Source: Streptomyces sp. NBRC 110028 (GTDB lineage Bacteria; Actinomycetota; Actinomycetes; Streptomycetales; Streptomycetaceae). From it: a stretch of 64,000 bases of DNA. The DNA lies in the NCBI RefSeq assembly GCF_001417735.1, contig NZ_BBUZ01000048.1:1-64000 (forward strand), written 5' to 3'. How positions within the stretch are numbered: position 1 is the stretch's first letter; every line of letters begins with the position of its first letter. The notes under the pieces are model-generated. The model was not told the DNA's origin. It was given only the letters and a program-made list of their open reading frames with translations, and searched no databases. A program made the translations under genes and the position numbers. This document shows positions 25,700-33,846 of the stretch, in pieces.

Positions 25700-25859
25700 T
25701 CTCCGGCACCACCCCAACGGCCCCTTTACCAGGGCTTGGTGGCTTTGCGATGTGTTGATGCATCGTTCACGTAATGCGTCTCTTCCCCGTCGCCGGCATG
25801 GCGAGAGAGTCGTCAGCGGTCTGACGATCGCTCATGCGTGAACACGGGAAAGAGGCGTT

Positions 25860-27287
25860 ATGCCCGACTTCACCCGCCGTAGACTCCTTGGCGCCGCCGC
25901 CGGTTCGCTCGGCGCGGGCGCGGCCATGACGCTCCTGCCGCCGAGCGTGCAGCAGGCGATAGCCGCCGGGCCGCCGAAGGGCGGCTCGCTCGACGACATC
26001 GAGCACGTCGTCCTGCTGATGCAGGAAAACCGCTCGTTCGACCACTACTTCGGCACCCTCAAGGGAGTGCGCGGCTTCGCCGACCCGGACGCCCTGACCC
26101 TCTCCACCGGCAAGTCGGTGTTCCACCAGCCGGACGCGGTCAACCCGGACGGCTATCTGCTCCCGTTCCACCTGGACACCCACTCCACGAGCGCCCAGGC
26201 GATCCCGTCCACCAGCCACGCCTGGTCGGTGCAGCACGAGGCGTGGAACAACGGCCGGATGGACAAGTGGCTTCCGGCCCACCGCAAGGCCGACGGGGAG
26301 AACGGGCCGTACGTCATGGGCTACCACACCCGTGAGGACATCCCGTTCCAGTTCGCCCTGGCCGAGGCGTTCACCATCTGCGACAACTACTTCTGCTCGG
26401 TCTTCGGCCCCACCTGGCCCAACCGGCTGTACTGGATGACGGGCACCATCGACCCGGCCGGGGTGAAGGGCGGCCCGGTCCTGGAGAACAAGGCACCCAA
26501 GCCGTACCGCTGGACGACCTACGCCGAGCGCCTGCAGAAGGCGGGCGTGAGCTGGAAGGTCTACCAGGAGGAGGACAACTACGGCTGCAACATGCTGGAG
26601 GAGTTCCAGCGGTTCCAGGACGCGCGGCCGGGCGACCCGCTGTACGACCGCGGCATGGTGCACAGCCCCGCCGGGACGTTCGAGGAGGACGCCCGCAACG
26701 ACCGGCTGCCGGCCGTCTCCTGGATCATCCCGACCGCCGAGGTCTCCGAGCACCCGGACTACCTTCCGGCGGCCGGCGCCGACTACGTGGCCTCCAAGAT
26801 CGAGGCCATCGCGTCCAACCCCGAGGTGTGGCGCAAGACCGTCTTCATCCTCAACTACGACGAGAACGACGGGCTGTTCGACCATGTACCGCCGCCCATC
26901 CCGAAGGCCGGGACCGTGGACGAGTTCGTGGGCGGCCTGCCCATCGGCGGCGGCTTCCGCGTGCCCTGCCTCATCGTCTCGCCGTGGACGGTGGGCGGCT
27001 GGGCCGCGGGCGAGGCGTTCGACCACACCTCGGTGCTCCAGTTCCTGGAGCGGCTGACGGGGGTCGAGGAGCCCAACATCAGCGAATGGCGCCGCCGTAC
27101 GTTCGGCGACCTCACCTCGGCCTTCGGCTTCGGCCACGCCGCGCCGAGGCCGCCGAAGCTGCCCGACGACACGGCGAAGCAGTTGGAGAAGGCCAAGGAG
27201 GAGGTCGCGAACCTCCCCGAGCCCACCCTTCCGGGAGCCGGCCAGAAGCCCCCGCAGCAGGAGAAGGGCCGCCGCCCGCGCCGCTGA
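25860..27287 (+). CDS. Tat-exported phosphoesterase (phospholipase C / acid-phosphatase family, PF04185)
   Basis: A 475-residue exported hydrolase. The N-terminus FTRRRLLGAAAGSLGAG is a twin-arginine signal. The catalytic start EHVVLLMQENRSFDHYFG carries the nucleophile/metal region of the non-haemolytic phospholipase C and AcpA superfamily; DNYFCSVFGPTWPNRLYWMTG and LNYDENDGLFDHVPPP hold further metal ligands. Unlike classical phospholipase C (about 650-700 residues) it lacks the C-terminal DUF756 repeats and ends in a Pro/Lys-rich tail. Substrate could be phospholipid or another phosphodiester. Confidence 0.88.
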   Translation: MPDFTRRRLLGAAAGSLGAGAAMTLLPPSVQQAIAAGPPKGGSLDDIEHVVLLMQENRSFDHYFGTLKGVRGFADPDALTLSTGKSVFHQPDAVNPDGYLLPFHLDTHSTSAQAIPSTSHAWSVQHEAWNNGRMDKWLPAHRKADGENGPYVMGYHTREDIPFQFALAEAFTICDNYFCSVFGPTWPNRLYWMTGTIDPAGVKGGPVLENKAPKPYRWTTYAERLQKAGVSWKVYQEEDNYGCNMLEEFQRFQDARPGDPLYDRGMVHSPAGTFEEDARNDRLPAVSWIIPTAEVSEHPDYLPAAGADYVASKIEAIASNPEVWRKTVFILNYDENDGLFDHVPPPIPKAGTVDEFVGGLPIGGGFRVPCLIVSPWTVGGWAAGEAFDHTSVLQFLERLTGVEEPNISEWRRRTFGDLTSAFGFGHAAPRPPKLPDDTAKQLEKAKEEVANLPEPTLPGAGQKPPQQEKGRRPRR

Positions 27288-27308
27288 ACCCCCTCTCCGC
27301 CGCCCCCT

Positions 27309-27348
27309 CTTCCGCTCCCACCGGCCGCCCTGACGGTGGGAGCGGAAG
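27309..27348. terminator. Bidirectional terminator
   Basis: Fourteen-bp arms CTTCCGCTCCCACC and GGTGGGAGCGGAAG flank a 12-nt spacer between convergent genes. Confidence 0.8.
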
Positions 27349-27351
27349 GTC

Positions 27352-27720
27352 TCAGGGGTGGAGCAGGCAGAAGGGGTGCCCCGCCGGGTCGGCGAAGACG
27401 CGGAAGTCCCGCTTGCCGCCGTCGTCGTCGAGGTCCAGCGGCCGCGCGCCCAGCGCCAGCACCCGCTCCTGCGCCTCCGCCATGTCGGTCACCCGCAGAT
27501 CGAGGTGCAGCTGCTGCGCCCCGTCCGGCGACGGCCAGCTGGGCGCGACGTGGCCCGGCGCCTCCTGGAACGCCAGCCTGTCCCCGTCGGGCAGGTACAG
27601 GTCGACCCAGTCCTTCCCCTCTCCCTTGAGCTCGCCGCCCAGCACCTGCTGGTAGAAGCGGGCGAGCGCGGTGGGGTCGGGGCAGTCGACGACGGTGACG
27701 GTCAGCTTGGCGATGGCCAT
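27352..27720 (-). CDS. VOC (glyoxalase/bleomycin-resistance fold) protein
   Basis: A 122-residue vicinal-oxygen-chelate protein: TVVDCPDPTALARFYQQVLGG begins the first beta-alpha-beta-beta-beta unit and RVFADPAGHPFCLLHP ends the second, with a Gly-His at the usual metal site. Members are lyases, dioxygenases or drug-binding proteins; nothing here decides which. ATG 27720 is used; the longer open frame upstream is Pro/Arg-rich and unsupported. Confidence 0.85.
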   Translation of the reverse strand: MAIAKLTVTVVDCPDPTALARFYQQVLGGELKGEGKDWVDLYLPDGDRLAFQEAPGHVAPSWPSPDGAQQLHLDLRVTDMAEAQERVLALGARPLDLDDDGGKRDFRVFADPAGHPFCLLHP

Positions 27721-27848
27721 GGCTCCTCCTTGGGTCCCGGACCGGGTTGACCGGGCCGGGGCCCGCCAAACAGGCAGCCGAAGAGGGGGGGGAGAGCCGA
27801 AGAGGGGGCCTGAGAAGGGAGCGGAGAGGGCAGCCGGAGGGCGCCGGG

Positions 27849-29189
27849 CTACGCCATCGGGCGGCCCAGCGCGCGGTACGTCCACCCGGCGTCGCGCCAG
27901 TAGTCGGGGTCCAGCGCGTTGCGGCCGTCCAGGATGCGGCGCTCGGCGACCATCTCGCCCAGGCCCACCGGGTCCAGCTCGCGGAACTCGCGCCATTCGG
28001 TGAGGTGCAGCACCGCATGGGCGCCCCGGGCCGCCTCCAGGGCGGTGGGGGCGTAGGCGAGGGTCGGGAAGAGGGCGCGGGCGTTCTCCATGCCCTTGGG
28101 GTCGAAGACGGTCACCTGGGCGCCCTGGAGCTGTATCTGCCCGGCCACATTGAGCGCGGGGGAGTCCCGGACGTCGTCGGAGTCCGGCTTGAACGTGGCG
28201 CCCAGCACCGCCACCCGCTTGCCGAGGAAGCTGCCGCCGACCGCGTCGCGGGCCAGCTCGACCATGTGGCCGCGGCGCCGCATGTTGATCGAGTCGACCT
28301 CGCGGAGGAAGGTCAGGGCCTGGTCCGCGCCGAGTTCACCGGCGCGGGCCATGAAGGCGCGGATGTCCTTGGGCAGGCAGCCGCCGCCGAAGCCGATCCC
28401 GGCCCGCAGGAACTTCTTCCCGATCCGCTCGTCGTAGCCGATGGCCTCGGCGAGCTTGACCACGTCGCCGCCCGCCGCCTCGCAGACCTCGGCCATGGCG
28501 TTGATGAACGAGATCTTCGTGGCCAGGAAGGAGTTCGCCGAGGTCTTCACCAGCTCGGCGGTCGGGAAGTCGGTCACCACGAACGGCGACCCCTCCGCGA
28601 CCGGCGTCGCGTACACCTCCCGCAGCACCTTCTCCGACTTGTCGCTGGTGACCCCGATCACGATCCGGTCCGGGTGCAGGGTGTCCTCGACGGCGAAGCC
28701 CTCGCGCAGGAACTCCGGGTTCCACGCCAGCTCGGCATCCGCACCGGCCGGGGCCAGCTCGGCGAGCCGCGCCGCGAGCCGGTCCGCGCTGCCGACCGGG
28801 ACGGTGGACTTGCCGACGACCAGCGCCGGGCGGCGCAGATGCGGGGCGAGCGATTCCACCGCGTTGTCCACGTGGCGCATGTCACACGCGTACTCGCCGT
28901 GCTTCTGCGGGGTGTTCACGCAGATGAAGTGGACGTCGCCGAACTGCCCGGCCTCCTCGTAGGAGCTGGTGAAGCGCAGCCGCCCGGTCGCGCCGGGGAC
29001 GCCCGCCACATGCCGCTTCAGCAGATCTTCCAGACCTGGTTCGTACATCGGCACCCGGCCCTCGGAGAGCATCGCGATCTTCTCGGGCACGATGTCCAGG
29101 CCCAGCACCTCGAAGCCCAGCTCGGCCATGGCCGCGGCGTGGGTCGCGCCCAGGTAGCCGGTGCCGATCACGGTGATCTTGAGGGCCAT
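27849..29189 (-). CDS. UDP-glucose/GDP-mannose 6-dehydrogenase family
   Basis: A 446-residue nucleotide-sugar dehydrogenase that oxidises the C6 hydroxyl to a carboxylate with two NAD+. The N-terminal Rossmann motif is VIGTGYLGATHAAAMAELG, the catalytic Cys lies in GFGGGCLPKDIRAF, and the C-terminal domain has VAVLGATFKPDSDDVRDSPA. UDP-glucose is the likely substrate, giving UDP-glucuronate for surface polymers, which fits the envelope genes downstream; GDP-mannose cannot be excluded. The gene is monocistronic. Confidence 0.9.
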   Translation of the reverse strand: MALKITVIGTGYLGATHAAAMAELGFEVLGLDIVPEKIAMLSEGRVPMYEPGLEDLLKRHVAGVPGATGRLRFTSSYEEAGQFGDVHFICVNTPQKHGEYACDMRHVDNAVESLAPHLRRPALVVGKSTVPVGSADRLAARLAELAPAGADAELAWNPEFLREGFAVEDTLHPDRIVIGVTSDKSEKVLREVYATPVAEGSPFVVTDFPTAELVKTSANSFLATKISFINAMAEVCEAAGGDVVKLAEAIGYDERIGKKFLRAGIGFGGGCLPKDIRAFMARAGELGADQALTFLREVDSINMRRRGHMVELARDAVGGSFLGKRVAVLGATFKPDSDDVRDSPALNVAGQIQLQGAQVTVFDPKGMENARALFPTLAYAPTALEAARGAHAVLHLTEWREFRELDPVGLGEMVAERRILDGRNALDPDYWRDAGWTYRALGRPMA

Positions 29190-29305
29190 GTGGTGCTCCA
29201 GAAGCGTCGGTCTCAGATGCGCTGCCTGAGCATAGTCGGCACCCAGGGCAGGGCTCAGCGGCTTGCTGTCGGGTAGCTCACGTATACGGGGCGGGGCAGC
29301 GGCCC

Positions 29306-29332
29306 TAGAATTCTGTTACTTAACGGTAGTTA
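29306..29332 (+). promoter_or_regulatory. Possible -10 box and operator before the acyl-CoA dehydrogenase gene
   Basis: TAGAAT at 29306-29311 is a good -10 match, followed immediately by the inverted repeat TAAC-GGTA-GTTA (29321-29332), placed where a TetR-type repressor would block initiation. No clear -35 is seen. Tentative. Confidence 0.3.
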
Positions 29333-29356
29333 GCATCACAAGGGAGTGAGAAGACC

Positions 29357-30520
29357 TTGGCGTCCTCGGGAAACGCAGACTTCGACCTGTACCGGCCGTC
29401 CGAGGAGCACGACATGCTCCGAGATTCGGTCCGCTCGCTCGCCGAGGCGAAAATAGCCCCCTTCGCGGCCGAGGTCGACGAGGAAGGCCGCTTCCCACAG
29501 GAAGCGCTGGACTCCCTGGTCGCCAATGATCTGCACGCGGTGCACGTCCCCGAGTCGTACGGCGGCGCCGGCGCCGACGCGCTCGCGACCGTGATCGTCA
29601 TCGAGGAGGTCGCCCGGGTGTGCGCCTCCTCCTCCCTGATCCCCGCGGTCAACAAGCTGGGCTCGCTGCCCGTCATCCTCTCCGGCTCCGAGGAGCTGAA
29701 GAAGCGGTACCTGGGCCCGCTCGCCAAGGGCGACGCGATGTTCTCGTACTGCCTCTCCGAGCCCGACGCGGGCTCCGACGCGGTCGGCATGAAGACCAAG
29801 GCGGTGCGCGACGGCGACTCTTTCGTCCTCAACGGCGTCAAGCGCTGGATCACCAACGCCGGGGTCTCCGACTACTACACGGTGATGGCCGTCACCGACC
29901 CCGAGAAGCGTTCCAAGGGCATCTCCGCCTTCGTCGTGGAGAAGTCCGACGAGGGCGTCTCCTTCGGCGCCCCGGAGAAGAAGCTCGGCATCAAGGGCTC
30001 CCCGACGCGCGAGGTCTACCTCGACAACGTGCGCATCCCCGCCGACCGCATGATCGGCGCCGAGGGCACCGGCTTCGCCACCGCGATGAAGACCCTCGAC
30101 CACACCCGCATCACCATCGCCGCCCAGGCCCTCGGTATCGCCCAGGGCGCCCTCGACTACGCCAAGGGCTACGTCAAGGAGCGCAAGCAGTTCGGCAAGC
30201 CGATCGCCGACTTCCAGGGCATCCAGTTCATGCTCGCCGACATGGCCATGAAGATCTCCGCCGCGCGCGCCCTGACCTACCAGGCGGCCGCCGCCTCCGA
30301 GCGCGGCGACGCCGACCTCACCTACCAGGGCGCCGCCGCCAAGTGCTTCGCCTCGGACGTGGCGATGGAGGTCACCACGGACGCCGTCCAGCTCCTCGGC
30401 GGCTACGGCTACACCCGCGACTACCCGGTCGAGCGCATGATGCGCGACGCCAAGATCACCCAGATTTATGAGGGTACGAACCAAGTCCAGCGGATTGTGA
30501 TGGCCAGGAACCTCCCCTAG
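29357..30520 (+). CDS. Acyl-CoA dehydrogenase
   Basis: A 387-residue FAD-dependent acyl-CoA dehydrogenase for the first step of beta-oxidation or related acyl-CoA desaturation. Signatures are YCLSEPDAGSDAVGMKT, GVKRWITNAGVSDYY and the C-terminal QLLGGYGYTRDYPVERMMRD; the catalytic Glu is in IYEGTNQVQ. A TTG start at 29357 follows GGGAGTGAG. The last ~19 codons (from 30463) switch abruptly to non-preferred codons (ATT, TAT, GGT, ACG, CAA, ATT, AGG), while the rest uses G/C third positions; the protein sequence stays conserved. This lies next to the integrase of the following element and suggests that the element supplied the 3' end. Confidence 0.93.
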   Translation: MASSGNADFDLYRPSEEHDMLRDSVRSLAEAKIAPFAAEVDEEGRFPQEALDSLVANDLHAVHVPESYGGAGADALATVIVIEEVARVCASSSLIPAVNKLGSLPVILSGSEELKKRYLGPLAKGDAMFSYCLSEPDAGSDAVGMKTKAVRDGDSFVLNGVKRWITNAGVSDYYTVMAVTDPEKRSKGISAFVVEKSDEGVSFGAPEKKLGIKGSPTREVYLDNVRIPADRMIGAEGTGFATAMKTLDHTRITIAAQALGIAQGALDYAKGYVKERKQFGKPIADFQGIQFMLADMAMKISAARALTYQAAAASERGDADLTYQGAAAKCFASDVAMEVTTDAVQLLGGYGYTRDYPVERMMRDAKITQIYEGTNQVQRIVMARNLP

Positions 30521-30529
30521 CAGGGTTTT

Positions 30530-30542
30530 CGCAGCTCAGGCA
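30530..30542. repeat. Left copy of a 13-nt imperfect direct repeat flanking the element
   Basis: CGCAGCTCAGGCA here pairs with CGCAGTTCAGGCA at 37776-37788, one mismatch in 13. Both copies are outside genes and bracket the element. They could be decayed att core sites, but a match of this size can arise by chance in GC-rich DNA. Confidence 0.25.
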
Positions 30543-30678
30543 CTGTTTCGACGGCCCGGCGAGTCGGTCACGGCTTCCTGTCCGTTGCGGCCCGATCAGG
30601 CCCGTTCCTGGGCGTCATGCTGGGGAAATCCTGGGCAGATGCCGGGCCAGAAACGGCCTCTGACCTGTGTAAACAGCG

Positions 30679-30705
30679 CAGCCCCCGGCGCAAAGCCGGG
30701 GGCTG
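30679..30705. terminator. Terminator after the integrase gene
   Basis: CAGCCCCCGGC and GCCGGGGGCTG pair around GCAAA; TTGT follows on the plus strand. It can serve both the integrase (minus) and the acyl-CoA dehydrogenase (plus). Confidence 0.8.
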
Positions 30706-30719
30706 TTGTCGTACGCGGA

Positions 30720-31895
30720 TCAGGCGACCTCTGATGCCTCCGTGGGATCGTCAGCGCCGGGCGTCAGCATCGTTGCGATGGCGGCCCGGCCGCGCTGCTC
30801 GGCCCCTTCGAAGATGTAGTGGTAGTGCTCCCTCAGCACGTCCGTACTGCTGTGGCCCATCCAGTCGGCCACATCGTTCTCGGGGACTCCGGCGTACAGA
30901 AGCCGTGACCCGTAGTAGTGCCGGAGTGAGTGAGCCTTGCAGTACTCCACCTGTCCCTTGCTCAGAGCCTGCATCCAGATCTTCGGGTAGAAGTACGACG
31001 CGTAGAGGTAGCCAGTCCGCGTCACGTTAGGGAAGAGAAGCCTCTCAGGCCCCCATACGCCGTGGTTCTTTATGTGCCGTCGAAGCTCGAAGGCGACGTT
31101 CGGCGGGAGGGGGACGGTACGCCCTGGCTCGCCTTCGTCCCGAGCCTTGATATGACGACGCTGGATCGCGCTGTTCCTCCCCGACTCGGTGTCTCCGTCC
31201 TCTGCAATCTGGAAGTCGACGCGAAGCGTCTCGCCCTTGAAGTCGACCTGGTCGCGGGACACTGCCATCGCCTCACCCAGCCGCAGGCCGCATCCGGCCA
31301 TGAGCCACAGCATCGCGCGGTAACGCGAAGGGGCGGCATCCAGCATCGCCAGGACTTCCCGCGTCGTAAGCCGTCGAGCGGTGCTCTTGTGCTCCCGGAT
31401 CTCCCTGGCGCGACTGCCCGCGCCCTTGACTTTCTTGCACGGGTTCCGGCCGATGATCTCGTTGGCGACAGCCCAGTCCATCATCCCGGAGAAGAACGAA
31501 AACCGCTGACGCCGTGTGCGAGCGGACAGCTTCCGGTCCTGCTCCATCCACAAGAGCCACTGCTCAACGTCAGCGACCTTGAGGGATACGATGGAACGCG
31601 CCTTGAAGAACGGCTCAATGGTCGTGTTGAGGATCGACCGGTACTGCTTCTTGGTGCTGTTCTCCAGCTTCCTCTGATTCGTCCACTGCTCCCATACCGC
31701 CGTCACCGGCTGCTTACCCAGCCTGTCGTCCAGGTAGGTCCCGGCGTCGAGTTCTTGTTCCTTGCGCTTGCGCTGGTCGTCGGCTCGCTTCTTGGTCTCG
31801 AACGTCTTCTGCCGCTGCTTGCCGTCCGGGTCGTACCAGTAAGTAGTCCACTTCTTCGGGTCGTCCGTAGACCGTGCAACCCATGCCCTTGCCAC
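30720..31895 (-). CDS. int: Tyrosine site-specific integrase
   Basis: A 391-residue phage/AICE-type tyrosine recombinase. An N-terminal AP2-like arm-binding region (TTYWYDPDGKQRQKTF) is followed by a SAM-like core-binding domain (about 64-160) and the catalytic domain. Catalytic residues are Arg in AGCGLRLGEAM, HxxR in HSLRHYYGSRLL, His in ADWMGHSSTD, and the nucleophile Tyr in REHYHYIFEGA. GTG start at 31895 follows GGGAGG. It would catalyse integration and, with an excisionase, excision. It appears intact, although the element around it is degraded. Confidence 0.95.
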   Translation of the reverse strand: MARAWVARSTDDPKKWTTYWYDPDGKQRQKTFETKKRADDQRKRKEQELDAGTYLDDRLGKQPVTAVWEQWTNQRKLENSTKKQYRSILNTTIEPFFKARSIVSLKVADVEQWLLWMEQDRKLSARTRRQRFSFFSGMMDWAVANEIIGRNPCKKVKGAGSRAREIREHKSTARRLTTREVLAMLDAAPSRYRAMLWLMAGCGLRLGEAMAVSRDQVDFKGETLRVDFQIAEDGDTESGRNSAIQRRHIKARDEGEPGRTVPLPPNVAFELRRHIKNHGVWGPERLLFPNVTRTGYLYASYFYPKIWMQALSKGQVEYCKAHSLRHYYGSRLLYAGVPENDVADWMGHSSTDVLREHYHYIFEGAEQRGRAAIATMLTPGADDPTEASEVA

Positions 31896-31916
31896 TTGCC
31901 CTCCCCTTGGCTGTTA

Positions 31917-32468
31917 TTACTGTTCGTCCATCAAGTGAGCAGTCACTCTGTCCAGGTACTCACCGTTCGTGATCTCTCTTGCCTTCGCGGTGAGCTGACC
32001 CCCGGCCTTGCCGGGCACGGTGGTGAGCAGATCTCGCTTCCTGGCCTCCTTGAGGTGACCTCGGAGCGTTTCGGGACGCTTCTGGGTTAGTTCGGCCAAG
32101 TACGCCGTCACGTTGGGCACGGCCCGCGAAACGGCCCTGACGTAGGACTCCGCGAGGAACGCCAGGTAGGCATCCGAGATGCCCTCAGAGCCCAGCAGCC
32201 ACCGAAGAGCCTCCGCCTCCGCGTCCTGCGTGACCTGCTGCTCAGGGTCGGCCGACCGGGTGGCGCGGAACTGGTCGCCCGCCTTCTTGAAGTCGACCTG
32301 CCGCAGCACCGTGGACGACACGCCACCCTGCGTGGCAGCAGGCTCGACGTCTGGGCGCGGGGTGATCAGTACGCGGGTGGGGCCGCTGGCTGGGTCGGCG
32401 TCAGCAGCCCACCGCATGAGTACGTGCCACGGGCCTACGTCTTGAGTGATCTCGATGTCTTCGCTCAC
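31917..32468 (-). CDS. Element-encoded protein with predicted winged-helix C-terminus
   Basis: A 183-residue protein of no named family, 21 bp upstream of int on the same strand and probably co-transcribed. Residues about 115-160 (VTAYLAELTQKRPETLRGHL, then GGQLTAKA) look like a winged helix-turn-helix. It could control the integrase or be an accessory recombination factor; both are inference. Confidence 0.6.
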   Translation of the reverse strand: MSEDIEITQDVGPWHVLMRWAADADPASGPTRVLITPRPDVEPAATQGGVSSTVLRQVDFKKAGDQFRATRSADPEQQVTQDAEAEALRWLLGSEGISDAYLAFLAESYVRAVSRAVPNVTAYLAELTQKRPETLRGHLKEARKRDLLTTVPGKAGGQLTAKAREITNGEYLDRVTAHLMDEQ

Positions 32469-32595
32469 ACACCAACCTTAGCACCCCGGGTGGTCACGCC
32501 TAGGTTTGTCGGTGAGGGTTGGTGGGTGTACTTCTGAGATTAGGCCGGACAGTAACGGGCGGGAGGTGCCGCCCACCGGCAACAGAGGAGACGTG

Positions 32596-32844
32596 TTGAC
32601 CAAGCTCATGACCGTTGATGACGTGGCGGCCTATCTGGGCAAGCCGCGTTCATGGGTGTATGGCAACTGGCGGCGAGAGCAGATCCGTTCCGGAAGCCTT
32701 GGCACACACACCACGTCCGGCATCACCTCCGGGGCAAGCCTCGTTTCCTACCTTTGGGATCAGCAGGAAGCGACCACCGAAACCGAGCGGGGGGGCGCGA
32801 CGTTCGCGCCCTGGTGGTGGAAGAGGAATGGACGGAGGTGCTGA
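32596..32844 (+). CDS. Probable excisionase-like HTH protein, middle region scrambled
   Basis: Residues from LMTVDDVAAYLGKPRSWVYGN match the MerR-like helix-turn-helix of AICE excisionases. After REQI the family usually continues PFRKLG; here that stretch is found in the +1 frame (PFRK) for four or five codons before the original frame resumes (LGTH), then the sequence departs again until WDQQEA. Compensating small indels in a decaying gene would explain this. TTG 32596 follows GAGGAG; GTG 32593 or an ATG at 32611 are alternatives. Divergent from the int operon. Confidence 0.5.
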   Translation: MTKLMTVDDVAAYLGKPRSWVYGNWRREQIRSGSLGTHTTSGITSGASLVSYLWDQQEATTETERGGATFAPWWWKRNGRRC

Positions 32845-33353
32845 AGCGGGTCAAGCGTGATCCATCGTTCACTACGAAACTTCGTGCAGCGTGGGACGGG
32901 GCAACGCTCAGGAACACCACCAAGGAAGAGGCTCAAGAGGTGAAAGAGCCTGCCATGGTGGTGCACTCACACATCACGCCTTCCGACTGGGCCAAGTACG
33001 TGGGCGATTCTGATGCTGCCGGAGGCTCGTATAACCGCATCCTGCCCTTCCTTCTCGGGTCGGTTCCGATGCTGGACGACGACCGGCTGAGCTTGCCCAA
33101 TGTGGATGGCGGAGAACTGTCTGACGCCTACGGCTGGGCTACCGCCCGGCCTCGTGTGATCACGCTCAGGGAGGACGCGCGGCCGTTGTGGCGCATCGTC
33201 CGGCGGTACGCCCGCATCCTGGGTGAATCCCTGCCCGAAACTCAAGCGGTGTTCATCGAACGGACTGCGGAACAGACACTCAGGGGCGCAGCTTCTCTCG
33301 CCGCTTCTGAGTGTTCAGAGGTCATCACGGAAGAGGTGTTGTCGGCCGCTTGA
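32793..33353 (+). pseudogene. 3' fragment of a DUF3987-like (primase/helicase-associated) gene
   Basis: About 185 residues from DVRALVVEEEWTEVLKRV to the stop at 33353 resemble the C-terminal part of DUF3987-type proteins of mobile elements (LRAAWDGATLRNTTK, HSHITPSDWAKYVG, GGSYNRILPFLLG, ERTAEQTLRGAASLA). The N-terminal NTPase part is absent: upstream sequence in this frame is the out-of-frame excisionase gene. A deletion has joined the two genes, at or near a run of seven G at about 32790. It ends in a TTGA overlap with the next gene. Confidence 0.6.
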
Positions 33354-33781
33354 CCAAGGGAGTCAACGCATCGAAGGCGAAGCGTCAGCCGCTCAGCCTC
33401 GCTGAGAAGGTCCGGACCCGCATCGAACTGCACGGCGGTCGCGCCACTTCCTCACAGATCCTGCCCTACGTCGGAGCAACCGCAGCAGAGGTCAAGGCAC
33501 TGCCCGGAATCGTTGTCACCCAAGATCGCTCCGGAGTCGGCCGCCCAGCGACCATCTTTACTCTCGCGCAGCGCGATATTCCAACTCCCTCCGTAGCGGA
33601 AACCAGCAGCCGGCCGGGGGTTGCCGAACAGTTTTCATCGACGCACCGTGACGCTAACCATCCCACAGTTGTGCAGCTTGATGCCTACCGTCCGGAACCG
33701 GCGCAGGCCCGCAAGCCCGCGCCGGAACAGCGGCGGTCGGAACCGCTCGGAGATTCGAATCCGTTCCTCACGCTGCTCTAA
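33350..33781 (+). CDS. Element-encoded hypothetical protein with N-terminal helix-turn-helix-like region
   Basis: A 143-residue protein using TTG 33350, which overlaps the upstream stop (TTGA). Residues 12-70 (LAEKVRTRIELHGGRATSSQ, then VGRPATIFTLA) look like a small winged helix; the rest is polar and Pro-rich, probably disordered, ending in NPFLTLL. Position after the DUF3987-like gene is typical of AICE accessory genes. Function unknown. Confidence 0.5.
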   Translation: MTKGVNASKAKRQPLSLAEKVRTRIELHGGRATSSQILPYVGATAAEVKALPGIVVTQDRSGVGRPATIFTLAQRDIPTPSVAETSSRPGVAEQFSSTHRDANHPTVVQLDAYRPEPAQARKPAPEQRRSEPLGDSNPFLTLL

Positions 33782-33846
33782 CAAATCAACACCACTGAAA
33801 GAGATAATGGCCGCGTACTCGAAAGAGGGCGCGGCCGTTCCCCTTG

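Noticed and set aside
30521..30719. tRNA gene as integration target beside the integrase
   Set aside because: No cloverleaf, T-loop (GTTCRA) or 3' acceptor pattern could be found on either strand here or near 37.8 kb.
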